Assembly (NCBI GenBank): GCA_019636735.1
Contig: JAHBWY010000003.1
Coordinates: 248,001-312,000 of the forward strand
Source: Phycisphaeraceae bacterium
Lineage (GTDB): Bacteria; Planctomycetota; Phycisphaerae; Phycisphaerales; SM1A02
Length of the DNA: 64,000 nt
Direction: 5' to 3'
Part shown: positions 46,965 through 55,222 of the stretch, piece after piece
How the letters are laid out: each line of letters begins with the position of its first letter
Numbering within the stretch: position 1 is the stretch's first letter
Made by a program: the position numbers and the translations under genes
The notes under the pieces: model-generated
Told to the model about the DNA's origin: nothing
What the model saw: only the letters and a program-made list of their open reading frames with translations
Databases searched by the model: none

Positions 46965-48220
46965 GGTCCGAACTCCACGATGTTGTCGGCGTTGAAGCCG
47001 CGCGAATCGACGCGGCGGAGCGGATTCCATCGCCGGTCCGGGCCGCAGGAGTGCAGGCCGTAGCTGGCCGCCTGAAGGGCCCGAAGCGTGGAGGTGTCGC
47101 CATTCAGATCCGCGATGCCGTCGGCGTCGGCGCCACGCGGAATCGAGACCGGGCGCAACGCGAAGAAGTCACCCAGATCGAACTGGCTGCCATTGGTCGA
47201 GGGATCGGGCAGCGAGGGATCAAGCTGCACATAGGCCTTGCGGAAGTAACGGATCGGTCGGCCCCAGTAATCGATGAAGACCTTGGGAAGCGCATCGAAG
47301 TTGGTGACTTCATTCGCGCGCACGATCCGGGGCTCCCACCACGAGCCGCCTCCATCGGGATCATCGACCTGGTCCCAACCGTTGATACCCCCGATGACGC
47401 TCTCGTCGCGAACATCCATGTAAGGACCGAAGACCTTGCCTTCGAGGTTGATCCGAGTGCGCGGAATCGCCGCACTGTCGTTGTTGCCGGTGTCGTTGAA
47501 GGTCGTCGCCGCCAGTGTGATGCGCGGCGGCGGCGCCAGATTGCGCTGCGCGTAGAGCCCGGAGAGCACAGTGGGGCTCGCATTGAAGGTTGCTCCGCTG
47601 TAAAGCGAACCGAGCCCGGCGGCACCGACCTCGGACGCAACGACCGGTGAGAGCGCCGCGCCCCAGACACCATCGCGGCCCGGAGAGCGAAGACCGAGCC
47701 TCGGAGTCTCACGACCGCCTGGAAGCGTGGTCGAGCCATTGACCACGGTGCCGTAGCCGTCGGCGGAGCGATCGCCATAGCCAAGGAGGTACTCGGGAAG
47801 TGTGGTGGTTGAGTGCCAGCGCTGAAGACCGAGTCGCTTCGGCACGGTGTTCCACTGGTCGATCTTCGTGGTGCCTGAGCCATCGGTGTTGAATGGAGGC
47901 ACGAGCAGATCACGCCCCGCACCGATGTTGGCCAGATTGGTGCTCGGCGGAGTGCCAGGCCAGCCGAGCGTCGCCCCGATGCCGGCGGAGGTGAGCTGCG
48001 TCGGCACGCCGAGCGTGGGCGGGTAGTAGCCGTGATCGGCCTTGAATCGCTCGAGACCGTTGCGGATCGAGGTCATCAGGAACTCGGTGTTGGCCCGCTG
48101 GGCGCGACGGCTCGCGAAGGAGAGCGCGGCGAGGACCGTGCCGAGAATCAGCAGGATGATCCCGATGGTGACGAGCAGCTCCACCAGCGTGAAGCCCGTG
48201 CGACGACCGTGGCCATGCAT
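46961..48220 (-). CDS. Large prepilin-type protein (GspG-like)
   Basis: A 419-residue protein with a short leader 'MHGHGRRTGFTLVELLVTIG' and a hydrophobic helix, processed at G|FTLVE. 'NTEFLMTSIRNGLERFKADH' plus 'GYYPPTLG' matches the GspG pattern of a helix leading into 'hGyYP'. The C-terminal half contains 'VFIDYWGRPIRYFRKAYVQL' and 'YGLHSCGPDRRWNP', echoing GspG's final calcium-binding strand region. It has a long insertion in between. It is the first pseudopilin after gspF and its ATG overlaps the gspF stop (ATGA). Confidence 0.84.
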   Translation of the reverse strand: MHGHGRRTGFTLVELLVTIGIILLILGTVLAALSFASRRAQRANTEFLMTSIRNGLERFKADHGYYPPTLGVPTQLTSAGIGATLGWPGTPPSTNLANIGAGRDLLVPPFNTDGSGTTKIDQWNTVPKRLGLQRWHSTTTLPEYLLGYGDRSADGYGTVVNGSTTLPGGRETPRLGLRSPGRDGVWGAALSPVVASEVGAAGLGSLYSGATFNASPTVLSGLYAQRNLAPPPRITLAATTFNDTGNNDSAAIPRTRINLEGKVFGPYMDVRDESVIGGINGWDQVDDPDGGGSWWEPRIVRANEVTNFDALPKVFIDYWGRPIRYFRKAYVQLDPSLPDPSTNGSQFDLGDFFALRPVSIPRGADADGIADLNGDTSTLRALQAASYGLHSCGPDRRWNPLRRVDSRGFNADNIVEFGP

Positions 48221-49539
48221 CAACCGCCACCACCCTTCTTGTTGGCGCCAGCAACACCTTCGATCATGGAGACCAGCGGAAGGAAGAGCGCGAGCACGAT
48301 GGTGCCGACGATGCCTCCGAGCACCACGACCATGAATGGTTCGAGAAGGCTCAGAAGACTGCTCACGGCCACATCGACCTCTTCATCGTAGTTGTCCGCG
48401 ATCTTCATGAGCATGACATCGAGGTCACCGGTCTCTTCACCGACATCGATCATGTTCACGACGATCGCGTCGCAGACCTTGCTCTCGCGGAGCGGTGCCG
48501 CAAAGGTCTCGCCCTCGCGGATCGAGTCGTGCACCTTGGTCAGTGCCTTCTCGAAGACATAGTTCCCCGAGGTATCCCTGGTGATCGAGATGGCTTCAAG
48601 AATGGGCACACCGGCCGCGACCAGCGTGCCGAGCGTGCGGGTGAAGCGCGCGATCGAGGTCTTCTTCACCAGCGGGCCGATGACGGGCAGCTTGGTTCGG
48701 ATGATGTCCGTGGCGGCTCGTCCGAAGCCTGTTTTCCGCAGCAGTTTGAAGAAGATGAAGATGATGAACGGACTGGTGATGATCCAGATGGCACCGGGCA
48801 CCGCCTGGTTCGGCGTCAGCGTGCCGGCCACCCACTTGCTGGCCGTGATGAGCCGCTTGGTGAGTTGCGGCAGCTCAACGCCGAAGTCCTCGAAGATCGT
48901 CTGGAACTTCGGGATCACGTAGTACATGATGCCGGTCACAATCGCGACCGCGATGGTGATGACCACCGAGGGGTAGATCATGGCGCCCTTGATGCGGCGA
49001 CGGAGGCGCTGCCCCTTCTCCATGAAGTCGGCAAGGCGCTGGAGAATGACATCGAGCACACCGCCGACCTCGCCGGCCGCGACCATCTTGCAATAGAGGC
49101 GGTCGAAGGCCTTCGGATGCTTGGCGAATGCATCGGAGAGCGTGCTGCCCGCCTCGACATCCTCGCAGACGGAACCGAGGATCGACTTCAGCTTGCCGGG
49201 CTTCTGCTGCTGCTCGAGGATCTGGAGTGAGCGAAGGAGCGGCAGACCGGCATCCTGGAGCGTGCTGAGCTGGCGGGTGAAGAGCGTCATCCGCTTGAGC
49301 GGCACCCGGCCGATGCTCGGCAACGAGAGCGAGATGCTCCCCTTCTTCTTCTTTTTCTTGCCGCCGGATGAGGCCTTCTCCTCCTGATCACCGCCCTTGA
49401 TCTTCTGCTCACGGACGCTGGTGGGAAAGAGACCCTGGGACTTGATCTGCTTGATCGCATCCTCGCTCGAGGGCGCCTCGATGGTGCCCTTCTGGTTCTT
49501 GCCGGCGGGATTGAGTGCCTCGTAGGCAAAGGTCGGCAT
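48220..49539 (-). CDS. gspF: Type II secretion/type IV pilus inner-membrane platform protein GspF/PilC
   Basis: A 439-residue polytopic protein that couples the ATPase to pilus assembly. It opens 'MPTFAYEALNPAGKNQKGTI', contains a Lys-rich insert (residues about 64-73) and then two repeated GspF domains, 'FTRQLSTLQDAGLPLLRSLQ' and 'FTRTLGTLVAAGVPILEAIS', each followed by 'MVAAGEVGGVLDVIL' / 'MIDVGEETGDLDVML' and membrane helices ('GAMIYPSVVITIAVAIVTGI'; 'PFMVVVLGGIVGTIVLALF'). The ATG is chosen for the conserved beginning and the GGAGGACA ribosome-binding site; a longer frame upstream overlaps gspE. Confidence 0.95.
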   Translation of the reverse strand: MPTFAYEALNPAGKNQKGTIEAPSSEDAIKQIKSQGLFPTSVREQKIKGGDQEEKASSGGKKKKKKGSISLSLPSIGRVPLKRMTLFTRQLSTLQDAGLPLLRSLQILEQQQKPGKLKSILGSVCEDVEAGSTLSDAFAKHPKAFDRLYCKMVAAGEVGGVLDVILQRLADFMEKGQRLRRRIKGAMIYPSVVITIAVAIVTGIMYYVIPKFQTIFEDFGVELPQLTKRLITASKWVAGTLTPNQAVPGAIWIITSPFIIFIFFKLLRKTGFGRAATDIIRTKLPVIGPLVKKTSIARFTRTLGTLVAAGVPILEAISITRDTSGNYVFEKALTKVHDSIREGETFAAPLRESKVCDAIVVNMIDVGEETGDLDVMLMKIADNYDEEVDVAVSSLLSLLEPFMVVVLGGIVGTIVLALFLPLVSMIEGVAGANKKGGGG

Positions 49540-49610
49540 GCCTGTGTCCTCCAAACGCGGCGACGCCCCGCCGCGGTGTGATCGGGACGGCGGCCGCCGC
49601 CCCGAGTCGG

Positions 49611-51353
49611 TCATTCATCAACGATCGTCTCGCGGACCACTTCGTCGATGGTGGTCCGCCCGTCATAAATCCCCAGGAGTCCGTTCTCACGCAGCGTGCG
49701 CATGCCGCGCTTGCGGCACTCGGCCCGAAGCGCCGCGGTCGACGCCTGGGCCATGATCATCTCCCGAATCTCATCATCGAGTTGCATGATCTCGAAGATG
49801 GCCATTCGGCCTCGATAGCCCGAGCGATTGCAGTTCTCGCAGCCGCGTCCGCGGAAGAAGGTGCGGCCCTCGACCTCGGCAAGGCGGAGCTGAAGCTCCA
49901 TGAGCTGCTCCTCGGTCGGGACATACTCCTCCTTGCACTTGCCGCAGACGCGCCGCACCAGCCGCTGCGCGACAATCGCCTCGAGCGTCGCCGTCAGCAG
50001 GAAGTTCTCCACGCCCAGGTCCACCAGACGCAGGATGCTGCTCGGCGCGTCGTTGGTGTGCAGCGTGCTGAACACGAGATGCCCCGTGAGCGACGCCTGA
50101 ATGGCGATCTGCGCCGTTTCGAGGTCGCGGATCTCGCCCACCAGAATGATGTCGGGGTCCTGGCGAAGGAAGCTCCGCAACAGGCGCCCGAAAGTGAGTT
50201 CCTGCTCGACATTGACCTGGCACTGGACGAGGCCGTCGATGTCGTACTCCACCGGATCCTCGGCGGTGAGAATCTTCACATCGGGCTGATTGAGTTCGTT
50301 GAGCGCGGCGTAGAGCGTGGTCGTCTTGCCGCTGCCGGTGGGGCCGGTGACGATCACGATGCCGTTGGGCTTGTTGATCAGCACTCGGACAAGCTCGAGT
50401 TCATCGTCGCGCAATCCGATGCGATCGAGCGAGAGTTGCACATTGCCTCGATCGAGGACACGCATGACGACGCTCTCGCCGAACATCGTCGGAAGAACTG
50501 CCACACGAAGGTCGATGGGTGCGTTGCCGACGGTGAGCTCGATTCGACCGTCCTGCGGAAGGCGCCGTTCGGCGATGTTGAGCTTCGCCATGACCTTGAT
50601 GCGGCTGACGATCGGGAGCGCGAGGTGCTTGGGCGGCGGGACCATCTCGTAGAGCACGCCGTCGATGCGATAGCGCATCTTGAACTCGCCCTCGAAGGGC
50701 TCGAAGTGGATGTCGCTCGCCTTGTCGCGAATGGCCTGAAGCAGGACGAGGTTCAGCAGTCGGACGACCTTGTTGTCGTCGGCGGCCTCCTGTAGGGTCG
50801 CGAGATCGATCGAGTCGCCTCGGCCTTCGAGCGCCGCGAGCGCCTCGGAGTTGCCCATTTCGGCATAGATGCTCTGGACCGACCCCGCCTTTCCGGCGTA
50901 GCGCTTGCGAAGGACATCGTCGATCTGGTCCGAGGCCGCCACGACCGCGGAGACCTTGAAGCCCATCAGGAGCTTGAGGTCATCCACGGCGCGGAAGTTG
51001 TCCGGGCTCTTGAGAGCCACCGTCAGCCGCTTGGTCGCCGGCTCGAACTCGATGGGCACGATCTGATAACTGTTGGCGGTCTCTGCGGGGACGGCATTGA
51101 TGACCTCATCTGGGATCTCCATGGACCCGAGGTCAATGAACTTCATCCCAGCCTGACCGGCCAAAGCGACCTGAACATCCCTGGGCTCGACCAGACCAAG
51201 CTCGACCAGAATCTCGCCGAGGCGCTTGCCCTTCTTCTCCCCCTGTTGGAGGCTGAGCCCTTGGTGAACCTGATCGCGCGTGACCTTGCCAAGCTTGGTC
51301 AGGACACGGCCGATCATTCGGCCCTTCAGCTCTGAGACATCAATGGGTGGCAT
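49611..51353 (-). CDS. Type II secretion/type IV pilus assembly ATPase (GspE/PilB)
   Basis: A 580-residue hexameric ATPase powering pseudopilus or pilus extension. An MshEN-type N-terminal domain (residues 1-150, 'GEILVELGLVEPRDVQVAL') precedes the ATPase core. Landmarks are Walker A 'GPTGSGKTT' (337-345), Asp box 'TAEDPVEYDIDG', Walker B 'PDIILVGEIRDLETAQIAI', His box 'GHLVFSTLHTNDAPSSI', and the zinc tetracysteine 'CGKCKEEY...' with 'GRGCENCNRSGYRGRMAIFE'. It sits 72 bases ahead of gspF and 175 bases after pilT, the largest gap in the locus. Whether it serves secretion or pili cannot be told from sequence alone. Confidence 0.95.
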   Translation of the reverse strand: MPPIDVSELKGRMIGRVLTKLGKVTRDQVHQGLSLQQGEKKGKRLGEILVELGLVEPRDVQVALAGQAGMKFIDLGSMEIPDEVINAVPAETANSYQIVPIEFEPATKRLTVALKSPDNFRAVDDLKLLMGFKVSAVVAASDQIDDVLRKRYAGKAGSVQSIYAEMGNSEALAALEGRGDSIDLATLQEAADDNKVVRLLNLVLLQAIRDKASDIHFEPFEGEFKMRYRIDGVLYEMVPPPKHLALPIVSRIKVMAKLNIAERRLPQDGRIELTVGNAPIDLRVAVLPTMFGESVVMRVLDRGNVQLSLDRIGLRDDELELVRVLINKPNGIVIVTGPTGSGKTTTLYAALNELNQPDVKILTAEDPVEYDIDGLVQCQVNVEQELTFGRLLRSFLRQDPDIILVGEIRDLETAQIAIQASLTGHLVFSTLHTNDAPSSILRLVDLGVENFLLTATLEAIVAQRLVRRVCGKCKEEYVPTEEQLMELQLRLAEVEGRTFFRGRGCENCNRSGYRGRMAIFEIMQLDDEIREMIMAQASTAALRAECRKRGMRTLRENGLLGIYDGRTTIDEVVRETIVDE

Positions 51354-51528
51354 TGAAAAGAGGCTCCCGCTCCATCAATTCGGCTGACGGAGTGCAATTG
51401 TTGCGTGTTATCCACAAGATCAAAGCGCACAAGGCGGATTTGATCGTTACGCCAATCGTCAATCGAATCAGCGCACAGAGTCGACTGGGCCAATCCGACC
51501 CCCCAGATCGGCATCCCAAGGCGCGTCG

Positions 51529-52638
51529 TCACTCCGAGGCCTGATCAAGCTCGGACCTGCCCACGGTCTTGCCGGAACGGTGCACCCGCTCCGTCAGATC
51601 CGCAGGATTACGGGCCTTGTCGATCATCTCCTCCGCCGAAATCAGGTTGCGGCTGTAGAGCGACCAGAGGTGGTCGTCGAGGAGCTGCATGCCGAACTTC
51701 TTACCGGTCTGAATGGCGGAGTCGATTCGGAAGGTCTTGTTCTCGCGGATCAGGTTCGCAATGGCCGGCGTGACCACCAGGAATTCGAATCCTGCCACTC
51801 GGCCAGGGCGGTCCTCGCGAGGCATGAGGACCTGGCTGAGCACGCAGAGGAGGCTGGTCGAGAGCTGGACGCGAACCTGCTCCTGCTGGTTGGTCGGGAA
51901 GGCGTCGATGATTCGGTTGATGGTGCCCGCCGCCCCGGTGGTGTGGAGGGTGGCGAACACCAAGTGACCCGTTTCAGCGGCCCGGATGGCGGCCTCGATC
52001 GTCTCGAGGTCTCGCATTTCGCCGACCAGGATCACATCGGGGTCGGAGCGGAGCACTCGGCGGAGGGCTTCCGGGAAGCTCGGAACATCGGTTCCGACCT
52101 CACGCTGGTTGACGATCGACTTCTTATGGCTGTGGTAGTACTCGATCGGGTCCTCGACGGTCACAATGTGCCGTTCGAGGTTGATGTTCACATAGTCGAT
52201 CTTGGTGGCCAGCGAAGTCGTCTTGCCCGAGCCGGTGGGACCGGTCACCACAAAGAGGCCACGGGGCCTGCGCAGAAGTTCCTTGCAGATGTCCGGGAGG
52301 CCGATCTGCTCGAAGGTCAGCAGCCGACTTGGGATGAGTCGCAAGACCATCGAGATGTGGCCCTTCTGCCGAAAGACGGACACACGGAATCGGGCCTGAT
52401 CACCGTAGGCGAAGCCGAAGTCGCAGCCGCCGAGTTCCTGAAGCTCCTGCTGGCGCTTCTCCGGCGTGATGCTCTTCATCAGCGCGACCGTGTCATCGGG
52501 CTCCAGCACCTTGGTCGCCAGGTTGCGAAGCCGTCCGTTCAGACGGATCGTCGGCGGTCGGCCAACCGAGATGTGCAGGTCGGACGCATCCTGCCGCACC
52601 ACCACATCAAGCAGACGATCGATCTGAATACTGCTCAC
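51529..52638 (-). CDS. pilT: Type IV pilus retraction ATPase PilT
   Basis: A 369-residue ATPase that depolymerises type IV pili, driving twitching motility or DNA uptake. It has the PilT-type N-terminus 'QDASDLHISVGRPPTIRLNG', Walker A 'VTGPTGSGKTTSL' (133-141 core), 'TVEDPIEYYHSHKKSIVNQR', the PilT-specific 'GEMRDLETIEAAIRAAETGH' and 'LVFATLHTTGAAGTINRIID' + 'AFP'. It lacks the zinc tetracysteine, as expected for PilT. The start is GTG with AGGAG 9 bases upstream. Its presence argues that the locus makes a retractable pilus and is not purely a secretion system. Confidence 0.95.
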   Translation of the reverse strand: MSSIQIDRLLDVVVRQDASDLHISVGRPPTIRLNGRLRNLATKVLEPDDTVALMKSITPEKRQQELQELGGCDFGFAYGDQARFRVSVFRQKGHISMVLRLIPSRLLTFEQIGLPDICKELLRRPRGLFVVTGPTGSGKTTSLATKIDYVNINLERHIVTVEDPIEYYHSHKKSIVNQREVGTDVPSFPEALRRVLRSDPDVILVGEMRDLETIEAAIRAAETGHLVFATLHTTGAAGTINRIIDAFPTNQQEQVRVQLSTSLLCVLSQVLMPREDRPGRVAGFEFLVVTPAIANLIRENKTFRIDSAIQTGKKFGMQLLDDHLWSLYSRNLISAEEMIDKARNPADLTERVHRSGKTVGRSELDQASE

Positions 52639-52644
52639 GGACGA

Positions 52645-54387
52645 TCACTCCTGGACGATTTCGTTCGGGTTGAAGCCTTCCACCTGGGCGAAGTTGGCGA
52701 TCTCTTCCATGGTGGTCACGCCATTGAGAATCTTGATTCGGCCGTCGCCCAAAAGGCTGCGCATGCCGTTGCGAATGGCCGCCTGTCGAAGCTTGCCGAT
52801 GGTCGATCGCTCGAAGGCGAGTTGGCGGATCTCCGAGTTCATCACCATCAGCTCGAAGATCGCCTTTCGACCGCGGAACCCCGTACCTCCGCAGTTCGCA
52901 CAGCCGACGGCCTTCATGATCCGCCCGCTGCCGGCCTCATCGGGGGAGATGTTCACCAGCCTCATCAGCTTGCGGTCGGCATTCGTCTCCGGGGCCTTGC
53001 ACTTCGGGCAGAGAACACGGATGAGGCGCTGCGCCATGACCGCCTGAATGGAGCTCGCCACCAGGAAGGGCTTCACGCCCATGTCGATGAGTCGGGTGAT
53101 GGCGCTCGGGGCATCGTTGGTATGCAGCGTGCTGAAGACGAGGTGGCCCGTGAGCGCCGCCTGAATGGCAATGTCCGCCACTTCGCGATCTCGGATCTCG
53201 CCGACCAGGATGATGTTCGGCGCCTGACGCAACATCGACTTGAGGATCGCCGGGAAGGTCAGGCCAATGGCGTCGCGCACCTGCACCTGATTGATGCCGG
53301 TGAAGCTGTACTCGACCGGATCTTCGGCAGTAATGATCTTCTTGTCCGGGCGGTTCAGCACATCGAGCGCCGAGTACAGCGTGGTCGTCTTGCCGCTTCC
53401 CGTCGGTCCGGTGACCAGGAAGATGCCGTTCGGGCGACGGATGATGCGATTGAAGATGTCGAGGTTGTCCTGCTCGAACCCGAGGTTGACCAGGCCGATG
53501 CGGACGGAGTCCGGTCGAAGAATTCGAAGCACGACGCTCTCGCCGTGATACGCGGGGCAGGTGCTGACGCGGAAGTCGACCTGGTTGCCCTCGATCGGCA
53601 GCTTGATGCGGCCATCCTGCGGAACGCGACGCTCGGCGATGTTCACTCCGGCCATCAGCTTCAAACGCGCGAGAAGAGCCCCCTGCATGCGCTTGGGGAG
53701 ATTGTCGCGAATGTGGCAGACGCCGTCGATGCGATAGCGGAGCAGGACGCGATCGGCCATCGGCTCGATGTGGATATCGCTCGCCCGGCCCCGCACCGCT
53801 TCCACGATGATGCGATTGCAGAGGCGAACAATGGGCGCGTCGTCCTTGGCATCAACATCGATCGAGCTGTCAATCGAGGTGTCGACGGAGCGATCGACGG
53901 TGACATCCACCGAGTCGGTGACGAGACTCTTGTCCGCGAAGAGCGGCTTCTCCGACTTGCCCCCGTCGATGAAGGATTTGATCTGCCGCTTGCTCGCAAT
54001 GGCCGTGTCGATCTCGCTGTTGAGCCTGAAGCGCAGGACATCGAGCGCTTCAAGATCCATCGGATCGTGAATGAGGAGCTTCAGCCGGCCGTTGGTCTTG
54101 GCGAGCGGAAGGACGAGGTACTTCTTGATGATGTCGTCGGGAAGGAGCTTCAGATCGACGCGGTTGGAGTCTTCGGCGCGATCGAGATTGAGGAACTCCA
54201 TGCCGAACTGGAGACCAAGCGCCCTGGCGAGGTCCTCGTCGGAACAGGCCTTCATCTCAATCAGGGCTTCACCGAGGCGTCGGCCCGTGCCGCGCGTCGC
54301 CGCCACAGCTTCGTCGAGCTGCTTCTGCGAGATCAACTTGTTGGCGACGAGGATCTCGCCGAGTTTCTGTCGGAGCTTGCGGGCCAC
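52645..54387 (-). CDS. Type IV pilus assembly ATPase (PilB/GspE), first copy
   Basis: A 580-residue ATPase distinct from the second copy downstream. It has an MshEN-like N-terminal domain ('GEILVANKLISQKQLDEAV') and then, at residues 158-182, an Asp/Ser/Val repeat ('DSVDVTVDRSVDTSIDSSID'). Walker A is 'GPTGSGKTT' (327-335), Walker B is 'PNIILVGEIRDREVADIAI', the His box is 'LVFSTLHTNDAPSAI', and the zinc motif is 'CPKCKAP...GCANCGGTGFRGRKA'. The GTG start at 54387 leaves 154 bases for promoters divergent from coaB; an ATG at 54543 is possible but would overlap coaB and add a low-complexity leader. It heads the ten-gene locus. Confidence 0.93.
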   Translation of the reverse strand: MARKLRQKLGEILVANKLISQKQLDEAVAATRGTGRRLGEALIEMKACSDEDLARALGLQFGMEFLNLDRAEDSNRVDLKLLPDDIIKKYLVLPLAKTNGRLKLLIHDPMDLEALDVLRFRLNSEIDTAIASKRQIKSFIDGGKSEKPLFADKSLVTDSVDVTVDRSVDTSIDSSIDVDAKDDAPIVRLCNRIIVEAVRGRASDIHIEPMADRVLLRYRIDGVCHIRDNLPKRMQGALLARLKLMAGVNIAERRVPQDGRIKLPIEGNQVDFRVSTCPAYHGESVVLRILRPDSVRIGLVNLGFEQDNLDIFNRIIRRPNGIFLVTGPTGSGKTTTLYSALDVLNRPDKKIITAEDPVEYSFTGINQVQVRDAIGLTFPAILKSMLRQAPNIILVGEIRDREVADIAIQAALTGHLVFSTLHTNDAPSAITRLIDMGVKPFLVASSIQAVMAQRLIRVLCPKCKAPETNADRKLMRLVNISPDEAGSGRIMKAVGCANCGGTGFRGRKAIFELMVMNSEIRQLAFERSTIGKLRQAAIRNGMRSLLGDGRIKILNGVTTMEEIANFAQVEGFNPNEIVQE

Positions 54388-54541
54388 AGGCGTTCCGGGA
54401 GGGTAGGTCTGTTCGGGCGACGGACGACGGCTTCGAACCTCGGAAGGCTCGGGTCTCCCGACGGAGCGCGGCCACCGACCGAGTTCGGGAGGATCCGTAG
54501 TATGAGTACGGCCCACGGATCCCGCAACACGCGACCTTGGC

Positions 54542-55222
54542 ATGAACTCGACTCCCCTCCGAGTGCTGATCACCGCCGGACCCACCCATGAACGGATCGA
54601 TGCCGTCCGGTATCTGGCCAATCGCTCGAGCGGCAGGATGGGTGAGGCCCTCGCGGATGCCGCATGCGAGGCGGGAGCCGAGGTCACCCTGCTCCTTGGC
54701 CCCACTGGTCGGGACCCCGGAGCAAGGTGGCGAAATGCAATCCGATTCGAGTCGAGCGAGGATCTCTTCCGGATGCTCGCCGATGCAATGCCCGGCCACG
54801 ATTGCCTGATCATGGCTGCCGCTGTCGCGGACTTCCGTCCGGCGACCGATCATCCCGGGAAGATCCGACGAGGCGATTCGCGGCTGACGCTCGAACTCCT
54901 GCCCACAGAAGACCTTCTGGCCTCGGCCGCAGCCCGCCGACGGCCGGATCAGTTCATTGTTGGCTTCGCTCTCGAAGATCCCCAGGAGCTCGAACACTCC
55001 GCGCGGTCCAAGCTCGACCGCAAGAAGTGCGACGCCATCGTCGCCAACGAACTGAGCGCAATGGGTTCCCCCACCGTGACCGGGTGCATCTACCTCGCGG
55101 ATGGTCGCCGCGAATCGCCGCCCCGCGCCGGTCCTCTCCCCAAGGATGAGTTCGCTCGCTGGGTCATGGCCGTGCTTCTGCCAATGGCCGCGACTCGTCG
55201 ATCAGCGGCCGAAGGGCGTTGA
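54542..55222 (+). CDS. coaB: Phosphopantothenate-cysteine ligase (stand-alone CoaB domain)
   Basis: A 226-residue protein matching the C-terminal (CoaB) half of the usual CoaBC fusion, which joins phosphopantothenate and cysteine in coenzyme A synthesis. 'VLITAGPTHERIDAVRYLAN', 'RSSGRMGEALADAACEAGAE', 'DCLIMAAAVADFRP', 'GKIRRGDSRLTLELLPTEDL' and 'GFALEDPQELEHSARSKLDR' followed by 'KKCDAIVANE' are the family's blocks. No CoaC decarboxylase domain is attached, so that half is encoded elsewhere. Its last 59 bases overlap the convergent toroid-lipoprotein gene. It is divergent from the pilus locus. Confidence 0.9.
   Translation: MNSTPLRVLITAGPTHERIDAVRYLANRSSGRMGEALADAACEAGAEVTLLLGPTGRDPGARWRNAIRFESSEDLFRMLADAMPGHDCLIMAAAVADFRPATDHPGKIRRGDSRLTLELLPTEDLLASAAARRRPDQFIVGFALEDPQELEHSARSKLDRKKCDAIVANELSAMGSPTVTGCIYLADGRRESPPRAGPLPKDEFARWVMAVLLPMAATRRSAAEGR

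Noticed and set aside
54388..54543. N-terminal extension of the first PilB from an ATG at 54543
   Set aside because: It would add about 50 low-complexity Arg/Pro/Ser residues and overlap the coaB start, leaving no room for promoters; the GTG at 54387 fits the family better.
51580..54591. Plus-strand open frame of about 1,000 codons across pilT and the first pilB
   Set aside because: It crosses two well-supported genes on the other strand and shows only mirrored low-complexity sequence; no start signal or motif.
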